Under the pieces are notes generated by a model that was given only the letters and a program-made list of their open reading frames with translations, did not search any database and had not been told where the DNA came from. A program made the translations under genes and the position numbers. A stretch of DNA of 48,049 nt from Enterococcus villorum (lineage in GTDB: Bacteria; Bacillota; Bacilli; Lactobacillales; Enterococcaceae): positions 1 to 48,049 of the forward strand of contig NZ_BJWF01000018.1 in NCBI RefSeq assembly GCF_007990225.1. The letters are read 5' to 3'. Position 1 is the first letter of the stretch. Every line of letters starts with the position of its first letter. Shown here piece after piece: positions 20,064 through 27,937 of the stretch.

Positions 20064-20832
20064 TTAACCAAATAAATTAAACAAGTTATTTTTCACTTTT
20101 TGATAAGCTTGTCGTTCAATTTTATTTCCAGATAGAATATCCCTAGGCATCTTTTTTAATCTGAATACTTTTTCTTCGCCAAATTCTTTTTGAATCATGA
20201 AATAAGCTTCTTCTAAATAGAAATTTCTTTTTTCTAAGCTATGCGCATCTGAAGCAATCATTTGAATTAAGTTTGCTTGGAGCATTTTTTTTTGCTGTCT
20301 TTTGTATTTTCCGTCCAAATAACCCTACAATGCTCGGCGCTGTTCCTTGCGTGATGACACCCATTTCTAAAAACGGCAACAGTTTATTCGGATCATTGAT
20401 AAACACCGTGTTTCTTTCAGGATGGACAATAATTGGTGTATAGCCTTGGGATACTAATTTAAAAAGAAGCTTTTCCGCATAAAGAGGAACATCAGTTGTT
20501 GGGAATTCAATCAAGAGAAAATTATTTCTTTTACCAAAACAAACAATTTCTTTCTTTTCAATTTCCTGGAGCAACGTACCCGTTAAACGATTTTCTTGTC
20601 CAACAAGTAATTTTAAGTCAATATTTCTTTTATCTAATTCGGACTGTAATGTTAAAACTTCTTTTTTAATTACCTCAGCTGGGTTAACAAAGCGTCCATT
20701 ATTATGATGAGGTGTACACATCAAATGGGTAATCCCTTGACTTCGAGCTTTAGTGGCCATTTCAAGGCTTTGTTCTAAATTTTTGGGACCATCATCGATG
20801 CCAGGTAAAATATGACAATGTAAATCAATCAT
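20064..20832 (-). pseudogene. cpsB: CpsB/CapC-type tyrosine-protein phosphatase, frameshifted at A9
   Basis: A PHP-fold metal-dependent phosphatase that removes phosphate from the CpsD kinase. The N-terminal part shows the metal-binding MIDLHCHILPGIDDGP, CTPHHNNG and IIVHPERN motifs. The frame then breaks at an A9 tract (20285-20293). The remaining C-terminal part (MLQANLIQMIASDAHSLEKRNF, with the final metal-binding SDAH) lies in the next frame down to 20064. Eight A's would give one 255-residue protein, the family's usual length. The 5' piece lacks the SDAH ligand and should be inactive. The start overlaps the upstream stop (TAATG). Confidence 0.9.
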
Positions 20833-21686
20833 TACTTTCCCCTACCTTTATAAATAACGATCGCTCTTTTTCTTTCACTGAACACATATAAGATGCTTGC
20901 TATTCCTACAGAAATTAATCCGGTATAAATAAATGTCAGATCAAACGAAACTAGATACTGCCTTACAAAGCGATAAACACTTTCCGTTAAAATACCGATT
21001 CGTTCAATCACGCCACTAAAATAAAGCCATGTAGGAAATAGTAGAAACGTGGCACCGGTTCCTAAAAAGACATAAGCGGCAAAACGAAATTTTCTGTGTG
21101 TCCAATCAATTGTCTGGAGCAACAAAAAGAACAAGAGAATAAAAACCACGCTACTGCCGATGAGTAATCGATTCAAAACTGGCTTAAATTGCAAGACTTT
21201 GTTCACATAATTGACTAAATAGGGTATTTCTATCAAATTTTTGCTGGCAATGACGGAAGAATCAGCGATTTTATCGATAACTTGAGGATTACTCTGATCG
21301 ATAGGAATATTTTTTTCTTGAATATAGTGATTTAAACGCTGATGGATTTTCTCTTTGATCTCTAGCTGTCCTTCTAAAGAAAAATTTTTCTTCCTATAAA
21401 GATTTTTGACATACTTTCCGATATTTTTTTCGACCCATTTAAAAGGAACAATATCAGCTAACTGATCAGCTGGAACATTACTCCCCCGACCAATATCTTG
21501 GATTTTTTCATTGATTTCTTGCTGAACAAGTTTGATATATTGAGGATCCTCCATTTGCCGACTCATAAAATTAGGGTTTACTAAGGTTATCCTGATACAA
21601 CCAAGTGCCAACAAAACAAAACACGAAACGGAACATACATACGTTAAAAACAATCGTGCTGTCTTTTTTCCTAAACCTTTTCTCAT
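20832..21686 (-). CDS. Four-helix membrane protein of the exopolysaccharide/sortase locus, unknown function
   Basis: 284 residues, no family recognised. There is a helix near residues 12-34, then a soluble, probably extracytoplasmic, charged domain of about 140 residues (helical, Lys/Gln/Ile-rich, with RQMEDPQYIKLVQQEINEKI). Three more helices follow (about 180-198, 205-226, 253-272) and a basic tail. The topology places the large domain outside the cell. The start is the ATG at 21686 with AAAGGA eight bases upstream. The codons before it, beginning TTG, are unlikely. It lies between the sortase and cpsB in one tight transcription unit, suggesting a role in surface assembly of the polymer or the sortase product. 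Confidence 0.8.
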   Translation of the reverse strand: MRKGLGKKTARLFLTYVCSVSCFVLLALGCIRITLVNPNFMSRQMEDPQYIKLVQQEINEKIQDIGRGSNVPADQLADIVPFKWVEKNIGKYVKNLYRKKNFSLEGQLEIKEKIHQRLNHYIQEKNIPIDQSNPQVIDKIADSSVIASKNLIEIPYLVNYVNKVLQFKPVLNRLLIGSSVVFILLFFLLLQTIDWTHRKFRFAAYVFLGTGATFLLFPTWLYFSGVIERIGILTESVYRFVRQYLVSFDLTFIYTGLISVGIASILYVFSERKRAIVIYKGRGK

Positions 21687-21702
21687 GACCAAAATCCTTT
21701 AT

Positions 21703-22386
21703 TTATTTATTTTCATTGATTTGGGGACCAGCATTTAATTTTGCTGTTACAAATAGTCGCTGATCAGTTAAGCCAATACTATCAATGGGATAACAGGTAT
21801 AAAGTATGAGTTCAGATGTCTTTCTCTGACGAATTTCACGCATAATTTGTGCATCCTGCTTATTCGCTACTCTCGTTTCCTCAACTACATACTGATAACG
21901 TCCATAATTCGTTTGAACAGTTATTTTATCTTGCGGTTTGATATTAATTAATTTGCCGAATGAATCACTGTTATGACCGCCAATTAAGGTTGTTCCTAGC
22001 TCCCCTGGAAAAACAGAGCCCATGTATTGGCCTGCCCCATTTCTTAAAATGGTTGCCGAATCGCCAAAATACAATGAAGTCTTTAATTGAATCGTCGGGA
22101 CATTAATCTCACCGTATAATTGTCCATAGCGAGGAAATTGAATCTTACTAGAAGCAAGTTCATTTCCGGTCTCAGAAACCAGTTGTTTCATCGGAATGGG
22201 TTCAATATTTTCTTTAAACGTAGGCGCTTTTGCTAACAACAATGTTTGAATGGAGGAGGTCACAAAATGGATCACTGGTTGACCAATCACATAAATCAAC
22301 GAATAATTGAGTATTAAAAAGGCTAAAGCGATCAAACAACTACTGATCATTCTTTTTAATCGGCCTTTTTTTCGTTTTTTACTCAC
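21703..22386 (-). CDS. Sortase (class A/D-like transpeptidase) of the exopolysaccharide locus
   Basis: A membrane-anchored cysteine transpeptidase of 227 residues. It has a basic N-terminus (KKRKKGRLKR), one helix (about 14-36), and the sortase barrel with the catalytic triad: His in TTLIGGHNSDSF, Cys198 in LYTCYPIDSIG, and Arg in TDQRLF. The LYTCYP context resembles class D or housekeeping-independent sortases more than SrtA (TLVTC). The start is the GTG at 22386, whose first bases overlap the stop of the upstream substrate gene (GTGAGTAA), so the pair is coupled. An upstream in-frame TTG at 22419 is less plausible. The gene immediately upstream encodes its probable substrate. Confidence 0.9.
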   Translation of the reverse strand: MSKKRKKGRLKRMISSCLIALAFLILNYSLIYVIGQPVIHFVTSSIQTLLLAKAPTFKENIEPIPMKQLVSETGNELASSKIQFPRYGQLYGEINVPTIQLKTSLYFGDSATILRNGAGQYMGSVFPGELGTTLIGGHNSDSFGKLINIKPQDKITVQTNYGRYQYVVEETRVANKQDAQIMREIRQRKTSELILYTCYPIDSIGLTDQRLFVTAKLNAGPQINENK

Positions 22387-22957
22387 CTCGACGTGCCACC
22401 CAATATGCGCCACCTGCAAACATCAACACGGCAACAATCGCTACATAACTTGATGTATAATCAGCTCCTGTTTGTTTCACTTCTTCTTCCGTTGTATAAA
22501 TCAGAGTTCCTGAAGCATCAACAACTGACACACCATCACGATAAAAAGTCACTCTTAAATTTAGAATTTCACCAATTTTTAAAACAATGTCTTTTAATTG
22601 TTCAATGACCGGACGTGGCAATGCTTTAATTAAGTTTTTTAAAGTATGAATCGATTGAACATCCACATTTTGAGAATTATCTAAGATTAATTGACGTGCT
22701 TCTCTTAAGTAGTTGGCTACTTTCAACGCATTTTCATCTGTTACTTGGTGTACTTTCAAATAATTTTCTGCTTTTGTTATATCTGTCTGATCAAAGTCAT
22801 ATTTTTTCCCTTTCACAGTGACGCAAGTATATAGTTCTGTTAAAATATCTCTTTCTGCTTTTGTAATCGCCCCTTGTGTTTCAGCATGAACCACCGTAGG
22901 CAATAGCAAACAGACTATTGAAACCAAGGTAACCCAAATCCCTTTAAATTTTTTCAT
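22379..22957 (-). CDS. Secreted protein with non-canonical sorting signal (probable sortase substrate)
   Basis: 192 residues. A signal peptide (residues 1-26, MKKFKGIWVTLVSIVCLLLP...VHA-ET) precedes a helical acidic domain ending with a short strand-rich part (LRVTFYRDGVSVVDASGTLIYT). The C-terminus has the order of a cell-wall sorting signal: a TGAD-containing motif (VKQTG, residues 160-164), a hydrophobic helix, and the basic tail RRGE. LPXTG is replaced by VKQTG. The pairing with an adjacent coupled sortase gene makes it the obvious substrate. It resembles acidic processed surface proteins found beside dedicated sortases in bacilli, but that family match is from memory. The start is the ATG at 22957 with GGCGGAG upstream. 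Confidence 0.82.
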   Translation of the reverse strand: MKKFKGIWVTLVSIVCLLLPTVVHAETQGAITKAERDILTELYTCVTVKGKKYDFDQTDITKAENYLKVHQVTDENALKVANYLREARQLILDNSQNVDVQSIHTLKNLIKALPRPVIEQLKDIVLKIGEILNLRVTFYRDGVSVVDASGTLIYTTEEEVKQTGADYTSSYVAIVAVLMFAGGAYWVARRGE

Positions 22958-23102
22958 GTTATCTCCGCCTTTCATTGATAAATCCTTTAACTAGGGTTGC
23001 TATGTCTTTTATTCTACGAATCCAAATTCTTTATTTTTTTTGTTTTTTTAGTTCTAAAAACGTTTACTTAAAAAAATAAAAAAATTCTTATTTTTATTCC
23101 AT

Positions 23103-23153
23103 AAAAATAACTACAGAAAGTCCTTTTAAAAAGAATTTTCTGTAGTTATTTTT
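23103..23153 (-). terminator. Terminator between cpsD and the downstream exopolysaccharide genes
   Basis: A perfect 17-bp stem (AAAAATAACTACAGAAA with its complement) and a 17-base loop, ending in TTATTTTT on the minus strand. It sits 31 bases past the cpsD stop and 146 bases before the sortase-substrate gene. It therefore splits the locus into a cpsCD unit and the biosynthetic unit, or attenuates readthrough. Confidence 0.8.
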
Positions 23154-23183
23154 TAAATACATTTATTTATATGCTGTCCGATT

Positions 23184-23891
23184 TTATGAACCATAGTAAT
23201 AATATCCTTGGTTCTCATCTTCTTTAGAAGCGTTATAAACCACACCTAAAACATTCGCATTCACTAACTCAAGTAAATGTTTTGCTGTCTGGAAATTGGT
23301 TTTCTTCGTTAGCTTTTCACTGACTACCATGACCGTTGCATCCACTTTCGAAGCTAATATTTGCGCATCTGTCACAGCAGTCAATGGTGGTGTATCAAAT
23401 AAAATGATGTCATAACTGATTTTCAATTCATTGATCACCTCTTCTAAGCGTTTTGATCCCAACAATTCTGCTGGATTAGGTGGCTTAGGCCCACTTGTCA
23501 TAACAAAGAGATTTTTTTCTAAACTTTCTTGGATACATTCTTCTGCGTGAATATTCGTACCTAATAATGTACTTAGACCGACTTGTTTTTCTAAAGAAAA
23601 GATTTTATCTAATGTCGGCTTACGCATATCAGCATCGATAATTAACACCTTTTGTCCAAAATTTGCATAAACGACTGCTAGATTTGCTGTGGTGGTTGAT
23701 TTTCCTTCACCAACACCAGGTGAAGTGACAACTAATGTGTGTAATTTTTCCCCGTAAGGAAAACTGTATTGGATATTGGTACGAATCGTCCGATAGCGTT
23801 CTGTAATTGGCGAAGTTTTATCACTAATTGTAATTAAGTTTTTTCTGATACTCGCATTTCTTGCTCTTCTTGTTTTTCTCATTTCTGACAC
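23184..23891 (-). CDS. cpsD: CpsD/Wze autophosphorylating tyrosine kinase
   Basis: A BY-kinase ATPase domain of 235 residues. It has Walker A at residues 57-65 (SPGVGEGKS), Walker A' in VLIIDADMRKP, Walker B in DIILFDTPP, and a short C-terminal tyrosine cluster (GYYYYGS) that is the usual autophosphorylation site. Together with the membrane activator CpsC it controls polymer length and export. Its phosphatase would be CpsB, whose gene is frameshifted here. It follows cpsC by two bases. Confidence 0.95.
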   Translation of the reverse strand: MSEMRKTRRARNASIRKNLITISDKTSPITERYRTIRTNIQYSFPYGEKLHTLVVTSPGVGEGKSTTTANLAVVYANFGQKVLIIDADMRKPTLDKIFSLEKQVGLSTLLGTNIHAEECIQESLEKNLFVMTSGPKPPNPAELLGSKRLEEVINELKISYDIILFDTPPLTAVTDAQILASKVDATVMVVSEKLTKKTNFQTAKHLLELVNANVLGVVYNASKEDENQGYYYYGS

Positions 23892-23893
23892 CC

Positions 23894-24598
23894 TTATTTT
23901 CTTCGGTTTGTTTTCTTCTCTTTAGCATCCATATAGGGAATACTCCCTAAAACGACCGTCTCAAACTCATTTTTGATCGTCTCACTGTCACTAATGGTGC
24001 GGTCCATAAACTCTAAAATCAATAGCAACATCAAACCAATAAACAACCCAATAATAAGACCTTTTGCTAAAACTATTTTTTTATGAGGTTCTGTTGGTGT
24101 ATCACTGAGTGTCGCTTTAGAAATAATAGAAATACGATCCACATTCAGCAATTTTTTTGCGTTTTTCTGGAATTTTTCAGCAGTTATATTGGCAATGTAT
24201 TGCGCTAATTTAGGATCCGGATCGGTCGCAACAATCGAAAACATCTGAGAATTTTCCTTTTGTTTAATACTTATAAGGTTCCGCAGTTGTGCAACCGAAA
24301 GATGAACACCAAAATTTTTCTGTAAGTCTTGTGAGACTTCATTCATGATTAAATCACCCGTAATAATATCTTTGTATGTCGTGATCATTTGTAAGTTGCT
24401 GTTCACATCATTGATATCGGTTGTTTCATTTTTAGGTAGAGTCACAATCAATTGTGCTTGTGACTCATATTTTGGAATTAAAACAAATGCGATTAAACAC
24501 ATTGATACTACTAATCCCAATAAAGCTGAAATGACAATAACAAATTTTCTCTTTTTTATGATACGCCAAAATTTTTCTATGTTTACTGTTTGCTCCAT
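23894..24598 (-). CDS. cpsC: CpsC/Wzz polysaccharide co-polymerase, kinase activator
   Basis: 234 residues with the standard Wzz/CapA layout. There is an N-terminal helix (about 18-40) and an extracytoplasmic domain starting YESQAQLIVTLP. A proline-containing segment (SDTPTEPHKK) precedes a second helix (about 177-200), and a cytoplasmic tail should contact CpsD. It sets chain length and activates the CpsD kinase. The start is an ATG preceded by GGGAGA and AAGG. Spacing is imperfect, but the N-terminus (EKFWRIIKKRKF) fits the family. Confidence 0.93.
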   Translation of the reverse strand: MEQTVNIEKFWRIIKKRKFVIVISALLGLVVSMCLIAFVLIPKYESQAQLIVTLPKNETTDINDVNSNLQMITTYKDIITGDLIMNEVSQDLQKNFGVHLSVAQLRNLISIKQKENSQMFSIVATDPDPKLAQYIANITAEKFQKNAKKLLNVDRISIISKATLSDTPTEPHKKIVLAKGLIIGLFIGLMLLLILEFMDRTISDSETIKNEFETVVLGSIPYMDAKEKKTNRRK

Positions 24599-24759
24599 CC
24601 TTATCTCTGATTCTCCCTAAAATAAAATTATTAAAAAGGTAACACTGTCTAATCATTTGTATTAGCTTTTTGTTGAAAACTTGCAGACCAGCTTCCATGG
24701 ATTTATCCTGTTTTTTACTCAGTCTCTCCATATGCTATGTCATTCATAAACAGCATTTT

Positions 24760-25203
24760 TTAATCTACCTTGCTGAAATTATTTTTTTCAATATCGATCA
24801 CATATTTGATTACGGTATATTTATTGAATGAATCAGGTTTTTCAAAGGACAAAATCAAATCAAAATCTGATTCTTTTCCTTCATAACTGTACTTCCCATA
24901 AATTTCTTTTACATTCTTATATTCTTTATCTTTTTCTTTTACTGTTTTTAAATCAGCTGTTGATAAAGTTTCTTTGATAAATTTTAATTTCGTTTGTTCA
25001 AATTTATTGCGTTGAGCAATGGTTTTTTCCGCAATTTTTGTTAATTGTTTTAACTGCATCTCTTGCTTATCGGCCCAAGTGACTTCACTACTTGTTTGAG
25101 TAGGTTTATTCGTCGATTCAGTTGTTGGCTTACTCGTTGATTTTCCTGCCGAACATCCTGCCAAAGCCAAAATCATCATACTTAGTAACATTATTTTTTT
25201 CAT
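24760..25203 (-). CDS. Small lipoprotein upstream of the exopolysaccharide operon
   Basis: 147 residues. A lipoprotein signal with lipobox LALAGC places the lipidated Cys at residue 17. A Ser/Thr/Lys-rich linker and a charged domain (about 45-147) of no recognised family follow (KTVKEKDKEYKNVKEIYGKY). It should be tethered to the outer face of the membrane. The RBS AAGGAG is ten bases upstream. It is 161 bases upstream of cpsC on the same strand, so it could be co-transcribed. No clear terminator was seen between them. It is divergent from the Mga-like regulator. Confidence 0.78.
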   Translation of the reverse strand: MKKIMLLSMMILALAGCSAGKSTSKPTTESTNKPTQTSSEVTWADKQEMQLKQLTKIAEKTIAQRNKFEQTKLKFIKETLSTADLKTVKEKDKEYKNVKEIYGKYSYEGKESDFDLILSFEKPDSFNKYTVIKYVIDIEKNNFSKVD

Positions 25204-25492
25204 CTGTTCATCTCTCCTTATACATCTTCCTTATGTTTGACAATTTCATTAATAAATAAAAAATTACTTAGCTCTAATTAGTATAGTATTTTTCAACATA
25301 ATACTTTCCTGTTTTTTTTTATAGAACCAAGCGCAAAAAAAATAATAAAAAAAATCTAAATAAAAATTATTTATAGAATAACTATGGTTGTCTTTATCTA
25401 CGTTTTGAATAACCAAATAAAGGGTTTCTCACTGCATGCGAAATAACTTTTGTAAGATAAAGATAGCTAGACCTTGTTTAGGAGAAGTTATA

Positions 25493-26929
25493 ATGATTGA
25501 AGACTATATAGAAAAAGATATTATTAGAAAAGTAAAATTAGTTGAATTTTTATTTGAGTTAAAGGAGCTTAATGTCAGTGAAGCAGCAGAAAGGTTGGGG
25601 GTGACGTTTAATACCATCAAAGCTGATTTTCAAAAATTAGTGATTCGGTTAGAAGAAGATATCGACTATTATAAAATGACAAGTAGCCATCTTTTGATTT
25701 TCTTCAAACCCAATATTCGGCGGTATGATTTAATCAAACAAATCTATCAAGATTCTAATTTTTTAAGAGTTTGTTCTCGTTATATTATGGGAGAAAATGA
25801 TTACTTGACACTTGTAGATGAAGAATTTTTATCAGTCACGAAAGTATTCAAAATAAAAAAAGATGTGGAAAATTATTTTTCAGAGGCACTGTCGCCACTT
25901 ACAGAAATCCCAGAAAACTCCCATGAACTACAACAACGTTTCTTGATCCTTTCGATTTGGATGCGTTGTGATTATTTAGATACACAAATCGATGCTGAAA
26001 TCATGACGAAGTCTGAAAAATACGCAGATAAAATACTCCATATTTTAGCAAATCGCTTAAATAAAACGCAATATACCTTCTTTAAATTAGCCATTTATCT
26101 TTCATTGTCCCGTCAAAAAAGTGATCCTGTATTCTTCCCTGAAGAGACGATGGCGATGTTAAGAAATGGCATTATTTTTAATATGTTCAGAGAGATATTT
26201 ATCGAACATGACGAAGAACTTTCAGATGAAGAAATTGCTTATCTAACTATTATTTATCGGACACTTCCTTATAACTCCCCTAACTATTTTATGTTGGAGA
26301 TTGATTACCATTATGTGAGAAATCGCCTGATAACAAAATTTAAAGAAATTGATTTACTCATTGAAATGTTCGAAAAAGAATTTAGCGTTCACTTATTCGG
26401 AAATATCTTATTTGAAGTTCCTCTATTTAACTTGTTATATACCTGCGCCTTAAATATTGGCAATTTTTTAGTCACAAAGCATATTTTCTTAAGTGATGAA
26501 CAACGTTTAGTGTTAAATAGAGTCAAGCTTATTTTAAAAAAATGGACAGAAGAACTAGATACACCAATCAATAATATTCCTTACTTCCATCTACAAGAAT
26601 TTTGTCAGTTGACTTTTTTTATCTTAACAAATGGCAATTTAAGTAAAACTGGGGTGGTGATTGTTGCAGAAAATGAAACTTCTCATATTGCTTTTCGAAA
26701 TTCCTTAGAAAAAAGAATGTCCACTAGTGACCTATTAATTGATACAACGCTTTACTATTCACTAGATGATGTCCCTGAATACATTCGCAAATCAGATCAA
26801 CTCATCATCTGTGAGCGCACACTTTTAAATAAAGAGAATTTTAATAACGAAAATATTTTTTCTATTTCCTTAAATTCCTTATCGACTGATATCAAAAAAA
26901 TTGCGACTTGTATCATGAATTTGGACTGA
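25493..26929 (+). CDS. Mga-like transcriptional regulator
   Basis: 478 residues. The N-terminus holds a winged helix-turn-helix (about 10-55: KVKLVEFLFELKELNVSEAAERLGVTFNTIKADFQKL), followed by long helical PRD-like regions. The C-terminal domain resembles a PTS EIIB fold (TGVVIVAENETSHIAFRNSL...DQLIICERTLL). This is the domain order of Mga/AtxA-type virulence regulators, whose activity can be controlled by PTS phosphorylation. The start is the ATG at 25493 with AGGAG about nine bases upstream. The frame is open back to 25436 but without an RBS. It is divergent from the lipoprotein and exopolysaccharide genes, so regulation of that locus or of the nearby surface-protein genes is plausible but inferred. 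Confidence 0.85.
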   Translation: MIEDYIEKDIIRKVKLVEFLFELKELNVSEAAERLGVTFNTIKADFQKLVIRLEEDIDYYKMTSSHLLIFFKPNIRRYDLIKQIYQDSNFLRVCSRYIMGENDYLTLVDEEFLSVTKVFKIKKDVENYFSEALSPLTEIPENSHELQQRFLILSIWMRCDYLDTQIDAEIMTKSEKYADKILHILANRLNKTQYTFFKLAIYLSLSRQKSDPVFFPEETMAMLRNGIIFNMFREIFIEHDEELSDEEIAYLTIIYRTLPYNSPNYFMLEIDYHYVRNRLITKFKEIDLLIEMFEKEFSVHLFGNILFEVPLFNLLYTCALNIGNFLVTKHIFLSDEQRLVLNRVKLILKKWTEELDTPINNIPYFHLQEFCQLTFFILTNGNLSKTGVVIVAENETSHIAFRNSLEKRMSTSDLLIDTTLYYSLDDVPEYIRKSDQLIICERTLLNKENFNNENIFSISLNSLSTDIKKIATCIMNLD

Positions 26930-26948
26930 ACATTCCTCCTTAAATTTG

Positions 26949-26994
26949 AAAGAATTAGCAAACGAGTAACTTCTTCATTGTTTGCTAATTCTTT
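26949..26994 (+). terminator. Terminator after the Mga-like gene
   Basis: The perfect 15-bp stem AAAGAATTAGCAAAC/GTTTGCTAATTCTTT with a 16-base loop is followed by GCTTTTTTA. It lies 20 bases past the stop. Confidence 0.9.
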
Positions 26995-27124
26995 GCTTTT
27001 TTATTAAAAAAGAGGATGGATCATTTGAAAACATATCAGAAGCTTGGCAGTTAAAAACTTTATCATCAATATTACTTTTGCTTCCCACTCAGAACGAACA
27101 AACTGCCCTAGCGAAAGATTGCTT

Positions 27125-27334
27125 TCAAATCTCTATCTCTAGTGGCTGGAGGGGTGTATCCACCTCTTCTTCAATCATATAGCCTTGTTCTTTTAATACT
27201 TTCTTTGTCACGACATAATGTTTGACATCCGCTTCTACAATCACCACATTTGTTAAAATGTTTGTAACTGTTCCTACCACATATTCTTCAGATACGGCAG
27301 GTGCAGAAACCGTGATTCCAATTTCTAATTTCAT
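27125..27334 (-). CDS. Small hypothetical protein (DUF2187-like)
   Basis: 69 residues, acidic, without a signal or membrane helix. The sequence KLEIGITVSAPAVSEEYVVGTVTNILTNVVIVEAD reads like a small beta-barrel of the DUF2187/KOW-like type, where a short loop binds nucleic acid or partners. That similarity is weak. The start is the ATG at 27334, which is eight bases after AGGAG. The ATG two codons earlier is too close to it. It is monocistronic. No terminator is evident. Confidence 0.65.
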   Translation of the reverse strand: MKLEIGITVSAPAVSEEYVVGTVTNILTNVVIVEADVKHYVVTKKVLKEQGYMIEEEVDTPLQPLEIEI

Positions 27335-27340
27335 AGTCAT

Positions 27341-27876
27341 TTCTCCTAACTTTCTAAAAATTACTTACGGATATAATTATAAAAATCTGACCCTATATTT
27401 TTTTACAATTATTTTGGCAAAAAACTCCTTCTAATTCACTAAAAAAGGAAGAATAATTAACTAAAAGCTAAGGATACTTATAAAACTGACCTCAAGATTT
27501 AGCCATTACAGGAAGACGAAAGATCGTACTAAAAGCAAGGATCCTTAAATAGTATATTACCAAACGATTTATTTTCTTTTTTCTATCTATTGAACCAAAT
27601 ACGTCTTTTTTTATTAATTAAATCAAGTCAGCAACTCTTCTTTTATTTTTGAAAACCTCTTTTAATGTAACGATATTTACTTATCATTTCTTTTACAATC
27701 CTCTCTAATATGGAATTTTTTTGCTAAGCTATTCAGCCATCCATTATTTTCACTTACTATAACAGCCACTAATGTATTTCCATTATTTTTTATATATAAA
27801 ACAAATAAATTAAAAATAATAAATAAATAGAACCTATTTTTCCTTTTATTAACCGGACACTATTGAATGATAAAAA
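27341..27876. other. Long intergenic region with no clear gene
   Basis: About 535 bases of AT-rich DNA. On the minus strand a stretch of about 60 codons (roughly 27690-27865) is open and has protein-like content: a hydrophobic segment, then NGWLNSLAKKFHIREDC. It has no usable start codon or RBS, so I treat it as chance or a relic. No RNA gene or repeat was seen. Confidence 0.5.
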
Positions 27877-27914
27877 AATACTCAAAGTAATCATTAGTGA
27901 TTACTCTGAGCATT
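27877..27914 (-). terminator. Terminator after the repeat adhesin gene
   Basis: A 17-bp stem with two G-U pairs (AATGCTCAGAGTAATCA on the minus strand) and a 4-base loop is followed by TTTTTTTATC. It lies 23 bases beyond the adhesin stop. Confidence 0.88.
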
Positions 27915-27937
27915 CATTTTTTAAGATAAGCGCAAAC

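Noticed and set aside
24465-24731. 88-codon minus-strand frame overlapping the start of cpsC.
   Set aside because: It overlaps the well-supported Wzz N-terminus in another frame and has no RBS or recognisable content.
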